The notes: a model not told the origin generated them from the sequence alone. Positions 1 to 9,152 are shown, counted from the first letter of the stretch. The stretch is DNA of 64,000 nt from CAUZIZ01 sp965218775 (GCA_965218775.1 CBDCLS010000006.1:2294001-2358000), one strand, 5' to 3'. Numbers and translations are program-made.

Positions 1-756
1 ATCATCGGCGGCGCTCGGGACCTGGGACTTGATATGGCCCAGGCTCTTGGAGAAGCCGGCAGCGATCTGGTGATTACGTCGCGGACCCTGGCAAGCGCTG
101 AAAAGGCGATCGACAGCCTCAAGACGACTTGTCAGGGAGACATCCTACCCCTGAATCTGGACGTCTGCGACCACGGACAGGTGTTTGCCGTGGCCGAAGC
201 CGCACGCGCCTGGAAGGGCCGGATCGACGTTCTGGTCAACAACGCCGGAGGTGGATTGGGGCTCATACCCACCAATCTGTTCCAGCGGAAACCGGAAGAT
301 GTCCGACAGTTGATCGACACCAACCTCGTGGGCACGCTTTTCTGCTGTCAGGCCTTCGGGAAGATCATGGCAGATCAAGGCCACGGCTCCATCATCAATA
401 TCGCTTCGATTGCGGGCATGGTGGGCCGCGACCGTCAGATGTACGACCAAAACCAAATGCACGAACAGCCAATCGACTACGCCGCGGCCAAGGCTGGCGT
501 AATCGGTATGACTCAGGACCTGGCCGGATTTCTGTCCCCACTTGGCGTCCGGGTCAATGCCATCTCACCCGGCGGATTCGAGCGAGGTCAGCCGGAAGGG
601 TTCGTGAAAGCCTACAACGCCCGGACCCCTCTGGGCCGCATGGGGAAGGACGGCGTCGACCTCAAGGGTGCGGCGTTGTTCCTGGCCTCTTCAGCCTCGG
701 ACTACGTGACCGGTGTGAATCTGGCGGTCGACGGTGGGTTCACGATCTGGCATTGA
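1..756 (+). CDS. SDR family oxidoreductase, 5' end outside window
   Basis: NAD(P)-dependent short-chain dehydrogenase of the classical type, cytosolic. The frame is open from base 1 and already contains the glycine-rich dinucleotide loop (GGARDLGLD, before the first ATG at 34), so the true start lies upstream of the window. Downstream come the NNAGG structural motif, the catalytic Ser in SIINIASIAG, the active-site Tyr and Lys in YAAAK, and the VNAISPGG segment; the C-terminus TGVNLAVDGGF is complete. Substrate cannot be read from sequence. It is followed by a 210-bp gap holding a REP-like repeat, then by a GH-like gene on the same strand. Family call sure; specificity unknown. Confidence 0.93.
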   Translation: MIGGARDLGLDMAQALGEAGSDLVITSRTLASAEKAIDSLKTTCQGDILPLNLDVCDHGQVFAVAEAARAWKGRIDVLVNNAGGGLGLIPTNLFQRKPEDVRQLIDTNLVGTLFCCQAFGKIMADQGHGSIINIASIAGMVGRDRQMYDQNQMHEQPIDYAAAKAGVIGMTQDLAGFLSPLGVRVNAISPGGFERGQPEGFVKAYNARTPLGRMGKDGVDLKGAALFLASSASDYVTGVNLAVDGGFTIWH

Positions 757-778
757 CGGCTACGAGCCGGATCATTCA

Positions 779-889
779 GAAGGAAATTTTGGGTCCGGCG
801 TAGCGGTGGACTCCAGGCCGCCGTCCGAGCCAAAGGCTCGGAAGAATGAGACTTCGGCCTGGAGGCCAAAGCTACGTTCGCCAATGAAG
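779..889 (+). repeat. REP-like palindromic repeat, copy 1
   Basis: About 111 bp that recur almost unchanged, inverted, at 5827-5937. The element has imperfect terminal inverted repeats (GTAGCGGTGGACTCCAGGCC facing GGCCTGGAGGCCAAAGCTAC) and a short inner palindrome (CCGAGCC..GGCTCGG). It lies between genes. The layout resembles REP/BIME sequences, which are usually mobilised by a TnpA-REP protein; none is seen in this window. Confidence 0.7.
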
Positions 890-966
890 TTTCAGGTTAG
901 AGGCCAATAGACACTAGTCGGGTTTGGAGAACTCAACTTTTCACCAACGACAGGCAGGTACAGACC

Positions 967-2787
967 ATGACACTAGACGCAGCAAGTGAATCCGGTCCCG
1001 GAGGCTCCGCCAGAACCCATCCTCCCATCTACCTGGCCGATATGAACAGCTGTCTTCCAGAGTCCGCGCTGAGTCGGCAGGGCAAACGTTTCCACTGGAG
1101 AATGCTCGATTTCGAGACCGACGCTGCCCAGGGGACCCTGCTCTTTGCGGGGGAGGAAACCCAGGCGCCCGAGTTGACCTATCCACTTGAGAGAGAAGGT
1201 TGGCACGATATCCATATCGGTCTGTTCAATACCGCCTGGCGTCCCTATGAGGACCAGCGATTGTGGGCAAAACTCGAGGACGACCCGACCTACTCGTTGA
1301 TCCATCTCCCTCCACCCAGCGACCTACCCTGGGGTGTGCCGCCCGACGATCAAGTCAAAGGCCCTCAGATTCAGGATGTCTTCTGGAAGACATCCGATCT
1401 CACGGGACAGGCAATCCTGTTTCGCCAGCCGTGCTTGCGAGTGGTGGAGGAGGCAGGAGCTTTCGGGAATCCCTGCACCAAGGTCTGGATCGCCTACATC
1501 AAGCTGGTTCCCCTCAACGAGGCAGAAGTTGAGGGTCTCCTGGCTGACCGAGGCCGAAGTGAGAACAAGCGTCTCTTCGCTTACAACGACTCCTGGTTCA
1601 CGGGCGACCGAGGGGGCATCATGCCCGAAGGCGAGTCCAACGCAGCCTCCATCAAGTCACACCTGGAGCCCTATCGCAACAGTGACTTCTCGCGGATCTA
1701 CTGGGACGGTGCCCACGGTGATATGTGCAACTACCTCTCCCAGATTGGGCGCATGTGGATCCCAGAGCACGTTCGGACCGATGACCCGCCTCGACTCTAC
1801 GACCGGCTGACTCTGGTGGCCTGGGATGAGTACGTCAAGAAGGGTCTAGACCCGTTTCAGGTAGCCGCAGACTTCAGTCACGAGATCGGTCTGGAGTTCC
1901 ACGCCTGCTACCGTCTGGGATGGCGGCCTTTCTATTGGCCACCTCCTTTTGAGGAATTCAATCTGGGAGGATTCTACGATCAGCACCAAGAGCTGCGCTG
2001 TGTCGGCCGCGATGGCCGCCCCACTATTGGTCTCTCCTTCGCATTCGACGAGACCCAGAACTACGTCCTATCGCTAATTCGTGAAATGGCGTCCTACCCG
2101 ATCGATGGTGTTTGCATCCTCTACAACCGTCAGCCCCCATTTATCGAGTACGAAGCCCCTCTGGTAGAAGGATTTCGGTCGGAATACGGAGAGGATCCCA
2201 GGGAACTTGACGAGACGGACACTCGTTGGCTTGCCTATCGCAGCCGCTCCTTGACTGGGTTCATGAAGGGGTTACGGCAGAATTTGGACGACCTGGCCCA
2301 GGAACAGCGGCGATCTCGGCCCTACCCTGTCTCAGCTTGGGTCTTTGGAGGCGAAGAGGAGAATCTGTTCTACGGAATCGATGTACGAGGCTGGGTGGAA
2401 CAGGGTCTGGTGGACACTCTGGTCCCCTACACCTCGGCCGAAAAGCTCTTCAGCTTCGAGCTCGCCTGGGAAAGGCCTGGCGACGTCGAGTACTGGCTTT
2501 CCCTGACTCAGGGAACCCAGTGCAAGGTGGCCTTCAACCTGATGCCACGGAACATGGATGCCGGGCAATATCGCCGCAAAGCCAATGCCCTGTACCAACT
2601 CGGTGTAGAACATCTAGCGTTCTGGGACACGGCCATCACCGGCGGTCGCGCTTCGGAAGCCCTGCGCCGACTGGGACACACGGAAGAGATCGCGAACTGG
2701 GTTGCTGCTGGAGAACCTCCTGCAGTGCGCTCCTCCAGTCCGCTCCGGAAACTGGAGCGGTGGGAGCTTGACTACTTTCCCGAGTAA
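967..2787 (+). CDS. putative glycosyl hydrolase-like (GHL/GH10-like) TIM-barrel protein
   Basis: 606-residue protein without a signal peptide. The N-terminal about 190 residues look like a beta-rich domain. From about residue 200 the pattern (YNDSWFTGD, IYWDGAHGD, then LYDRLTLVAWDEYVKKG followed by HEIGLEFHACYRLG) resembles the barrel of the bacterial GHL/family-10-like glycosidases, in which an agent is followed by statements on distance and day. The segment YPIDGVCILYNRQPP would be a following barrel strand and ELAWERPGDVEYW a later one. Catalytic acids cannot be assigned by eye. It sits between an SDR and a secreted PHP-type hydrolase, which suits use of sugars or sugar-like compounds. Start ATG 967 has only a weak purine-rich site (AGGCAGG). 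Function is tentative. Confidence 0.6.
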   Translation: MTLDAASESGPGGSARTHPPIYLADMNSCLPESALSRQGKRFHWRMLDFETDAAQGTLLFAGEETQAPELTYPLEREGWHDIHIGLFNTAWRPYEDQRLWAKLEDDPTYSLIHLPPPSDLPWGVPPDDQVKGPQIQDVFWKTSDLTGQAILFRQPCLRVVEEAGAFGNPCTKVWIAYIKLVPLNEAEVEGLLADRGRSENKRLFAYNDSWFTGDRGGIMPEGESNAASIKSHLEPYRNSDFSRIYWDGAHGDMCNYLSQIGRMWIPEHVRTDDPPRLYDRLTLVAWDEYVKKGLDPFQVAADFSHEIGLEFHACYRLGWRPFYWPPPFEEFNLGGFYDQHQELRCVGRDGRPTIGLSFAFDETQNYVLSLIREMASYPIDGVCILYNRQPPFIEYEAPLVEGFRSEYGEDPRELDETDTRWLAYRSRSLTGFMKGLRQNLDDLAQEQRRSRPYPVSAWVFGGEEENLFYGIDVRGWVEQGLVDTLVPYTSAEKLFSFELAWERPGDVEYWLSLTQGTQCKVAFNLMPRNMDAGQYRRKANALYQLGVEHLAFWDTAITGGRASEALRRLGHTEEIANWVAAGEPPAVRSSSPLRKLERWELDYFPE

Positions 2788-2818
2788 CCCACGGAGGAAC
2801 TCAGATCCTACCCATGCC

Positions 2819-2846
2819 TGGGTCCGGCGTAGCGGTGGTCTTCAGG
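2819..2846 (+). repeat. partial REP-like repeat
   Basis: The first about 20 bases of the REP-like element (GGGTCCGGCGTAGCGGTGG) occur here again and then diverge. The fragment overlaps the stop codon of the minus-strand gene ending at 2842, so that gene's 3' end may have been shaped by the repeat. Confidence 0.5.
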
Positions 2847-5730
2847 GCCGGTAGGTGACCCAGGCCGGAGATCCCCATGCCATCTCGCCATCCTCTTGTA
2901 TGACCCGAAGATAGTAGTAGCTCTCGCCCGGTTCGGAGGAGGTTTCGGCATACTGGAACTCAACTTCGCTCCGACCCGGAGTCGAAGAGTAGACGATCCG
3001 GTTGTTCTTGATCACGTCCACTCGCTGAATGGCCTCCGTACCCCGTAAGTGCGCCTTGATTCTCAAAGGAGTCGTGCTCTCGAATGCCTCTCCCATCAGG
3101 TGCTCGCCATCCGATCCGAGAAAACGGACGTCCAGGATGATGTTGTCAGTGGCGGCGTAAGCCCTGCGGGCGCGGATGGCTTCGAGAAGTCCCTCCAGGG
3201 TCAGGTCCTCGGCCATCAAACAGGCGTAACTGATATGGGTGGAGAGATGATCCGAGGAGGCAATAAACCCGAGCTTGTAGCCCTTCTCGAGAGCACTCCA
3301 GGCGGTTCCCAGCCGGCGCGGGGGGCGATTGTCCTGCTCCAGGGTAGCGCTGGGTTTCAACGTCTTGGGTTGCGGTGCGCCAGGATGTTCGTAGGTCTCC
3401 CGCATCCCCTGGAAGATCTCGAGCACATGCTCAACCTTGGGGTCATTGTCCCGCCAGTCGGTCCCCGACCCAGTGGCGATGGTATGGGGGATGGAAGTGC
3501 CATTCTTCCGTCTCAGGTGCCAGAATAGTCTCTCGGCGCCCTCCAGGCCGAGGTGCTCGCCGGTCTCGACCGGCAGGATCGATCTGCCGCGACGCACGAA
3601 GAGGATGTTCCGGTGCCCGTTGGGATATTCCAGGCTACGTTCGTAGGCGTAGAAGGCGGCGAAGTTCTCCAACTGGAAAAGGTCGGCTACCTTTTGATTG
3701 CGATACCAGTTGTAAGGCTCCACGATTTCGTGGTTGTGGTCGGTCACGCCCAGGAAGTCCATGCCAGCGGCATCTCTGGAGTAGCGGTAGGCGTCGATCA
3801 GGGAGCCGTCACCGCCCCCATCCAGAGAGATGTCGGTGTGCCGATGCAGATCTCCCCGATAGATCGAGTAGGTCTTGCTGCCAGCCTGAACCCGGTAAGA
3901 GCGGATCCTCTTTAGATCTTCCTGTTCATTGGGGTGGACAGGTTCGGATGGTAGAACCGGCGGGATCCGCAGTGGCGTGAGTTCGACTGTCGCTGGCGCT
4001 GCTGCTCCCAGCAAACCTACCATGACCTGCCCGTGTTGGGCCAGGTAGGACTTGGTGCTGCGGTTATCGGTGGGCCACACGGCCCAAACCCGACCCTCGG
4101 AGTCCACGGCGGAGGCGGGCATCATATCGTTTCGTCCCCTGCTGCCAAACAGGGCGGTAGGGCCAGACCAGCGAGATCCGTCGTAGCGAAGATAATCGAT
4201 CTCCCAAGCAGCAAAATTACGCCCTCTCCCTTCAGACTGGCGCATCTTCAAATGCCGTACCAGCAGCCAAGGATGTCCTGCGGCATCCACCTGCAAATGG
4301 GGCATCTCCCATTTTCCCTCACCCAGGACCTGAGCCGGATCCTGGAGCGTCGTCATCAACTTGCCATCGACCAGACACGCAATCCGCAGCGATCTCGTTT
4401 CATAGAGTTCGGTTCCCTTGGTCTTGCCGCTCTGATTCACGAGACGCCCAGTGTCCTTTCCCCATTGAGCGCCCGAAGTGTGCCAGGAAAGCCAAGTCCG
4501 GCCCTTGTTGTCGATGGCAACCGAAGCCCCGGCCTCGAAACGGGGGGTCCCGGCGATGGTCTCGACGTCTTGCCACCGTCCTTCCCGGCGCTGCCTGAGG
4601 TAGACGTCATAACTACCGGAAGCGTAACCGTCCCAGGCAACCGCAAGCTCTTCATTGGCACCCGAGGCCAGAGAAGGCCACCAATTGTTGCCCTTTGCCG
4701 AGGTACCCTCGCTGATCCTTACCTCCTGACCCCATCGTCCTCCGTCGAAGTCCATGGCCACGATCTGCCCCACGCCCGCAATCGTCTTCTGCCACACCAG
4801 CCAGATCTTCCCCTGGGAGTCGGTAGCGGTACGGTGGTAGATGTCCGGACTTGGATGATCCGTGAGACGCTGCCGCTCGGACCACTCCTGTCCGTCGAAG
4901 CTGCGTCCGTAGAGATCCCAGTTCCCTTCCACCTGCATCGACCAGATCACCCACAGCCGACCTCGCGAGTCTTCGGCCACAGCGGTCCGGAAAGCATCGA
5001 CACCGGTAGCCACCTCGTGGACGGGTCCCCAGCCCGATTCTGCCCTGGCCCGTGCCAGCACCAGATCTGCCTCATCCTCCACGTACTCTTGCCAGGCGGC
5101 CCAGAGCGTGCCGGATCGGGTTGCCACCAGCGACGGGAAATCCTGGATATCGAAGCGCTCCGCGGAAATGGGCGAGGAAGGCGGGATCCTTTCCACCTGG
5201 ACGGCGCCCCCCAGGAAGGCTCTGGGCTGGAAGAGCTCGAGCCTCTCCGGCTCAAAGCTGAATCGACCCTTGGTGGTCTCGATGCGGATGGGCTTGGCTC
5301 CCGGATTCTCCAGGACATTGACCCGAACACTGGGGTAACGAAGGGTGCTCAGATTGCTTCGCATCCAACTCATGCGGGTGGCCACAACCCAGCCCGACTC
5401 TCCCTTGATCTGATCATTGGGAAGCTGAGGATCGGCGTCGACCGAATGGATACTGTCTCTGAAGGAATGACGGTAGATGTTGGCTCGAAACTCATCCGGA
5501 TTCACCTCCAATTTCTGATCCGGGGAAGGAATCAGCTTGCCATCCCATCGAGCGGGTTCTGAATCCCGAAGACCAAATCGAACGCGGAATGCCGACTCTG
5601 CAAGAAGTGTTTCTGTGGATTCCGTGGGCGGCGGTGACCCAAACCAGCCATGAGAGGGCGAGGGAATCAAGAGCAGGAGCAGCACAGCCACGGAAAACAG
5701 GGCAACAATGATCCGATTGGTGAGCAACAT
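2842..5730 (-). CDS. secreted beta-propeller plus PHP-type (DUF3604/CehA-McbA-like) metallohydrolase
   Basis: About 962 residues. Start chosen at 5730 because AGGAGG lies 9 bp upstream (5740-5745) and the protein then begins with a clear signal peptide (MLLTNRIIVALFSVAVLLLLL). The middle half holds at least six repeats ending in W-x-x-W-like strands (LWAAWQEY, LWVIWSMQ, IWLVWQKT, LAVAWDGY, TWLSWHTS, VWAVWPTD), a beta-propeller. The C-terminal third carries the metal-site motifs of PHP-like enzymes: YRGDLHRHTDIS, GVTDHNHE, IPHTIATG and SSDHLSTH, as in DUF3604 proteins. It is probably a periplasmic or extracellular metal-dependent hydrolase; substrate unknown. A second PHP protein lies at 11811-13067. 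Alternative start 5781 is possible but lacks a ribosome site. Confidence 0.85.
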   Translation of the reverse strand: MLLTNRIIVALFSVAVLLLLLIPSPSHGWFGSPPPTESTETLLAESAFRVRFGLRDSEPARWDGKLIPSPDQKLEVNPDEFRANIYRHSFRDSIHSVDADPQLPNDQIKGESGWVVATRMSWMRSNLSTLRYPSVRVNVLENPGAKPIRIETTKGRFSFEPERLELFQPRAFLGGAVQVERIPPSSPISAERFDIQDFPSLVATRSGTLWAAWQEYVEDEADLVLARARAESGWGPVHEVATGVDAFRTAVAEDSRGRLWVIWSMQVEGNWDLYGRSFDGQEWSERQRLTDHPSPDIYHRTATDSQGKIWLVWQKTIAGVGQIVAMDFDGGRWGQEVRISEGTSAKGNNWWPSLASGANEELAVAWDGYASGSYDVYLRQRREGRWQDVETIAGTPRFEAGASVAIDNKGRTWLSWHTSGAQWGKDTGRLVNQSGKTKGTELYETRSLRIACLVDGKLMTTLQDPAQVLGEGKWEMPHLQVDAAGHPWLLVRHLKMRQSEGRGRNFAAWEIDYLRYDGSRWSGPTALFGSRGRNDMMPASAVDSEGRVWAVWPTDNRSTKSYLAQHGQVMVGLLGAAAPATVELTPLRIPPVLPSEPVHPNEQEDLKRIRSYRVQAGSKTYSIYRGDLHRHTDISLDGGGDGSLIDAYRYSRDAAGMDFLGVTDHNHEIVEPYNWYRNQKVADLFQLENFAAFYAYERSLEYPNGHRNILFVRRGRSILPVETGEHLGLEGAERLFWHLRRKNGTSIPHTIATGSGTDWRDNDPKVEHVLEIFQGMRETYEHPGAPQPKTLKPSATLEQDNRPPRRLGTAWSALEKGYKLGFIASSDHLSTHISYACLMAEDLTLEGLLEAIRARRAYAATDNIILDVRFLGSDGEHLMGEAFESTTPLRIKAHLRGTEAIQRVDVIKNNRIVYSSTPGRSEVEFQYAETSSEPGESYYYLRVIQEDGEMAWGSPAWVTYRP

Positions 5731-5826
5731 GCTTGCAGGCCTCCTGAGCTCGAGGGTCCAGGGAGAAGGGGCTGGTCCCAAAGCATAGCAGAAGAGACAC
5801 TCCGCAGTGTTCCATAGGCTGAATCT

Positions 5827-5937
5827 TCATCGGCAAAACGTAGCTTTGGCCTCCAGGCCGAAGTCTTATTCTTCCGAGCCTTTGGCTCGGACGGCGGCCT
5901 GGAGGCCACCGCTACACCGGACCCAAAGTTTCTTTCT
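5827..5937 (-). repeat. REP-like palindromic repeat, copy 2 (inverted)
   Basis: Reverse complement of the repeat at 779-889, with few differences over about 111 bp. It lies just upstream of the secreted PHP gene (start 5730), in the gap before the SDR gene at 6156. The two inverted copies bracket the 967-5730 gene pair. Confidence 0.7.
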
Positions 5938-6155
5938 CGAATGGGGCCAGCGCTCCTGGGGGCGGGACTGATGGGATTTTATGGCAGGATAGCGGTCGCT
6001 ACACTTTGCTCGGGCTGGGCGATGAGAAATTCGGGCCGGGCTTGAAGCGAGAGGGAATTTCATGAACCATGTATCAGGTTGCCTAAATGCCGGCGTCCTC
6101 CGCTACCTCTGGGATGACGATCACGCATTTTCTGCCAATCTAGAAAGGCACAATC

Positions 6156-6950
6156 TTGAAGGTAGATCTAAAGGGCCAAGTGGCTCTGGTCACCGGAGGT
6201 GCTCAGGGAATCGGTCGGGCCATCGCGAAGTTGCTGGCCAGCAACGGATCACGTGTGGCCATCGTAGACATCAATCCCGAGGTTGCCCAGGAGACCGTCC
6301 GCGAGATCGAATCCTCAGGCGGAACAGCTCTCTCCCTCGAAGGCGATGTGAGCAGCCCGCCACAGATGTCCCGAGCAGTCGATCAAGTTCTGCAGAAATG
6401 GGACGGGTTGTCGATCCTGATCAACAACGCCGGGATCAACACGCTGGGAGGTAGAGTCCCCATTCATGAGTACGCGGAAAAGGACTGGGAGCAGATCCTG
6501 AAAGTCGATCTCACTGGAGTCTATGTCGCGAGCAAGGCAACAATTCCTGCTCTCCTCAGGAACAGAGGAGGGCGAATCGTCAACATCTCGTCCATAGCCG
6601 GCCTGGTCCCCCTTCGTTTGCAGAGTGCCTTCGTGGCAGCCAAAGCCGGGGTCGTGAACCTGACGCGCTCGATGGCATTGGAACTGGGACCTCAAGGCAT
6701 CCTGGTCAACGCGGTGGCTCCCGGTTCCACGCTCACACAGGGCACGGAAAAGCTCTTCTATGGGGCCGATGGGGCCTACACCGAAAACGCAGAGAGCCTA
6801 CTGTCGCATATCCCGCTAGGACGACCTGCCGATCCCCAGGAAATCGCCTACTCTGTGCTCTTCCTGGTCTCCCCGGCGGCCAGCTACGTCAACGGTGCAG
6901 TGCTCACGGTCGACGGTGGCTGGACGGCTGGATATACCCGCGACTGGTGA
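6156..6950 (+). CDS. SDR family oxidoreductase with Phe at the catalytic Tyr position
   Basis: 264-residue short-chain dehydrogenase: TGGAQGIGRA dinucleotide loop near residues 14-23, INNAGIN, NISSIAG with the catalytic Ser, and LVNAVAPGS. The segment that should read Y-x-x-x-K reads F-V-A-A-K (codon TTC), so the usual proton-donor Tyr is replaced by Phe while the Lys is kept. The protein may be inactive as a classical SDR or use another residue. Start is TTG at 6156 with AAAGG 7 bp upstream; no in-frame ATG is better placed. A cupin gene follows after a short gap, probably in the same operon. Overall family is certain, activity is not. Confidence 0.9.
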   Translation: MKVDLKGQVALVTGGAQGIGRAIAKLLASNGSRVAIVDINPEVAQETVREIESSGGTALSLEGDVSSPPQMSRAVDQVLQKWDGLSILINNAGINTLGGRVPIHEYAEKDWEQILKVDLTGVYVASKATIPALLRNRGGRIVNISSIAGLVPLRLQSAFVAAKAGVVNLTRSMALELGPQGILVNAVAPGSTLTQGTEKLFYGADGAYTENAESLLSHIPLGRPADPQEIAYSVLFLVSPAASYVNGAVLTVDGGWTAGYTRDW

Positions 6951-6977
6951 TTGCACACCGAAAAAGGAGAAAGAAAA

Positions 6978-7394
6978 ATGGCTAGGATTACCGAGTTTCG
7001 AGGTTATCAGGGAGAACCTCCCATCCCGAAACCGGACACGCTGGTTGAACCCAATATCGTCACCGTAAAGGATGGAGTCCCGGTCAAGTACCCGGGTTGT
7101 GAAGGGATCGGGGTCCGGGTGGTACACCCGGCCAATCCCAAGGCGCCGGCCAAGAACATGGGCATGGTCGTGTTCTTCGTTCCACCTCATGTGGTTCTCG
7201 GAGTAGGCAGCCACCACACCGAGGAATGCTACGTGATCCTCAAAGGACAGGGGACCATGACGTTGGCGGGAAAAGAAGTCCCGGTCCAACAGGGAACCTT
7301 CATCCACTTGCCGCCCTGGTGCGAGCACGGTATCGAGAATACCGGAGACGAATCCATGGAGGCCCTGATCTGCACTTCTCCACCCAATCCGTAG
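6978..7394 (+). CDS. cupin domain protein
   Basis: 138-residue single-domain cupin. Start ATG 6978 is preceded by AAGGAG at a good distance (6964-6969). The first cupin motif is GSHHTEECYVILKG (two His and a Glu as metal ligands) and the second is PPWCEHGIENTGD (the last metal His). No other domain is present. Small cupins of this kind act as isomerases, dioxygenases or sugar-binding sensors; nothing here decides between these. It directly follows the SDR gene and likely shares its transcript. A short GC-rich palindrome follows between this gene and the convergent creatininase gene. Confidence 0.9.
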   Translation: MARITEFRGYQGEPPIPKPDTLVEPNIVTVKDGVPVKYPGCEGIGVRVVHPANPKAPAKNMGMVVFFVPPHVVLGVGSHHTEECYVILKGQGTMTLAGKEVPVQQGTFIHLPPWCEHGIENTGDESMEALICTSPPNP

Positions 7395-7482
7395 GTGGAT
7401 AGATTTACTTGGCGAAGTTTGAGGACCAAAGGACTAGCCTGGGGAATTCGAAGGTGGGTGAAGGCCGACGCGACCATTTCAA

Positions 7483-7502
7483 AGCCGGCTTGGAGACCGG
7501 CT
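7483..7502. repeat. palindrome between convergent genes
   Basis: AGCCGG and CCGGCT arms separated by 8 bases, set between the stop codons of the convergent cupin and creatininase genes. It may be a transcription-stop hairpin or a remnant of a REP-like sequence. No T-run follows, so an intrinsic terminator is not clear. Confidence 0.35.
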
Positions 7503-7528
7503 CTACAGGTTGGGACAAGGTGAACTGC

Positions 7529-8272
7529 CTAAAGCGTCCCGCCGCGAATCTGGCCTACGATCTCCTCCAGACTATCGACGATGGCGGTCAGCATCTGTTC
7601 GCCCTTGTCGGCAGTAGCGACAGTAGGATCGCCCCAGTGGCCTGGCTCACTCCACTCGTCCATGCGGCGAAACTCGACCACACTGGAGGCGTATTCTGAC
7701 TCGCGCCGGATGCTGTTATCGCGGAATCGATCGGTCTTCACAAGGTCAGGGTGAATGGCCAACATCAAGGAGGTCTCCATCTCCCCGGCGTGCCCCGATC
7801 CTGGGGCTCCGGCCTCCTTGATCTGATCCAGCCTCGCCGCCGCTACTTCCCACCAGGAGGCGCCATAGACCCGGGCGCCGTCGTGCTGTTCCTTCAAGTA
7901 CTGGAGGGCCACCCTGAGATCGGATTGATTGCCGCCGTGACCATTGACAATCAGCACTCTTTTGAATCCGGCCAAAATCAATCCCGAGACCGTTTCCACT
8001 ATGACCCGAATGTGAGTCTCGGAGGTTGCGGTGAGGCTTCCCCCGAAGCGCATGTGGTGAAAAGAGTAACCCAGCCACTGGGTAGGCAGGCAGACCACCT
8101 GATCTGGGATTCGTTGGTCCAGACGATTGACGATCTCGGTGGTCTCCATCGTGTCCGTCAGGAGGGGCAGGTGAGGACCGTGCTGCTCGAAGGAGGCGAT
8201 CGGATAGACGCCGACCAGCTGATCCTTGTCCAGGTCCTGAATGTCGGGCCAGTTCATTTCACCGAGTTTCAT
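7529..8272 (-). CDS. creatininase family metallohydrolase
   Basis: 247-residue protein with the full creatininase signature: EQHGPHLPLLTD near residues 29-40 (Glu, His and Asp metal ligands), NGHGGN near 110, and GHAGEMETS near 160 (His and catalytic/metal Glu). Family members hydrolyse cyclic or linear amides such as creatinine or formamide-type intermediates of cofactor breakdown; the substrate here is unknown. Its start lies inside the last codons of the PhyH gene upstream (14-bp overlap, 8259-8272), so translation is probably coupled. Length is normal for the family. Confidence 0.92.
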   Translation of the reverse strand: MKLGEMNWPDIQDLDKDQLVGVYPIASFEQHGPHLPLLTDTMETTEIVNRLDQRIPDQVVCLPTQWLGYSFHHMRFGGSLTATSETHIRVIVETVSGLILAGFKRVLIVNGHGGNQSDLRVALQYLKEQHDGARVYGASWWEVAAARLDQIKEAGAPGSGHAGEMETSLMLAIHPDLVKTDRFRDNSIRRESEYASSVVEFRRMDEWSEPGHWGDPTVATADKGEQMLTAIVDSLEEIVGQIRGGTL

Positions 8273-9152
8273 GTTTGAAAAGAGGTTCTATGCCCACCCC
8301 CGCCTCACCACCAAAGTGCGCGGGCAGTCCGGAGAGATCGTGGTAGCACCGCACTCCCTCAGCAAAATAGTGACAGACAAGGGACTTTCGCGACTTCTGG
8401 AGGTCCTTTCGCCAACCCCCGCCGTGCAGCAGATTGGCGTGCCAGAAAAGAACATCGCCTTTCCTGGCCTGGAAGAGCTTGGGCTCGAGTCCATTTTGCT
8501 CTATGAGTTTGGCCACCACAGGCTCGTAGCTGCTCTTGTAGACATCGTACTTCTGTTCCTGAAATTCCCCACCTTCGATTCCAACATCATCGGAGAGGAG
8601 ATAGGGAAGTCGATGCGAGCGGGGATAGTATTCCAGCAAACCGCAATCGGCTTCCAGGTCCTCGAATGCAATCCAGGCAGCCGTGAGATACCCGGGAGGA
8701 TCTGTGGTCATGTGGATCGAGTCGGAGTGGGCGGGCTGCTCAGTACCTTTGTGAGAGGTGATGGTCTGGAAGGGACGTGTCCTGCTGCGACCGAAGATCA
8801 AGTCGGTAATGTGCAGCAGCTTGCTGTGCTCTAGAATCCCCTTGATCTCGGGGACACAGTTGTGGGTGTTTAGATAGCGCTCCGGCCAGGGATCCTCGGG
8901 GATGGGACTTTCGAAGAACTCCTCGGGATTCTCCCGGTAGAAATCCTCGTAGCTCCCCCAGGCCCGGTCCAGCTGGGCCTCATCAATCAGGCCAGGCAGG
9001 ACCAGGTAGCCTTCGTCGGCAAAGAAGGTGCAGGCTGCCGCATCCTCCTTATCGATCTGGCCGGCTAGCTGCTTCTCCCTGATGAGATCCTTGTACTCCG
9101 GGCGATCCAACCAGGGGATCCTATCGACTTCGCCCATTTCAGACCTATCCAT
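8259..9152 (-). CDS. phytanoyl-CoA dioxygenase (PhyH) family protein
   Basis: About 297 residues, Fe(II)/2-oxoglutarate oxygenase fold. The facial triad is visible as HSDSIH (H-x-D) and the distal His in WHANLLHGGG, followed by an Arg-containing segment that would bind 2-oxoglutarate. Such enzymes hydroxylate small molecules in catabolism or secondary metabolism. Start set at ATG 9152, which begins MDRSEMGEVDRIP; ATG 9137 is also possible because GGATAGG precedes it. The longer frame back to 9275 has no ribosome site. Operon with the creatininase gene, whose start it overlaps; divergent from the Gfo/Idh/MocA gene at 9341. Confidence 0.9.
   Translation of the reverse strand: MDRSEMGEVDRIPWLDRPEYKDLIREKQLAGQIDKEDAAACTFFADEGYLVLPGLIDEAQLDRAWGSYEDFYRENPEEFFESPIPEDPWPERYLNTHNCVPEIKGILEHSKLLHITDLIFGRSRTRPFQTITSHKGTEQPAHSDSIHMTTDPPGYLTAAWIAFEDLEADCGLLEYYPRSHRLPYLLSDDVGIEGGEFQEQKYDVYKSSYEPVVAKLIEQNGLEPKLFQARKGDVLFWHANLLHGGGWRKDLQKSRKSLVCHYFAEGVRCYHDLSGLPAHFGGEAGVGIEPLFKHETR

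Noticed and set aside
4033..5562. 509-residue plus-strand frame
   Set aside because: Antisense to the secreted PHP-type gene, rich in shadow composition, no ribosome site and no domain.
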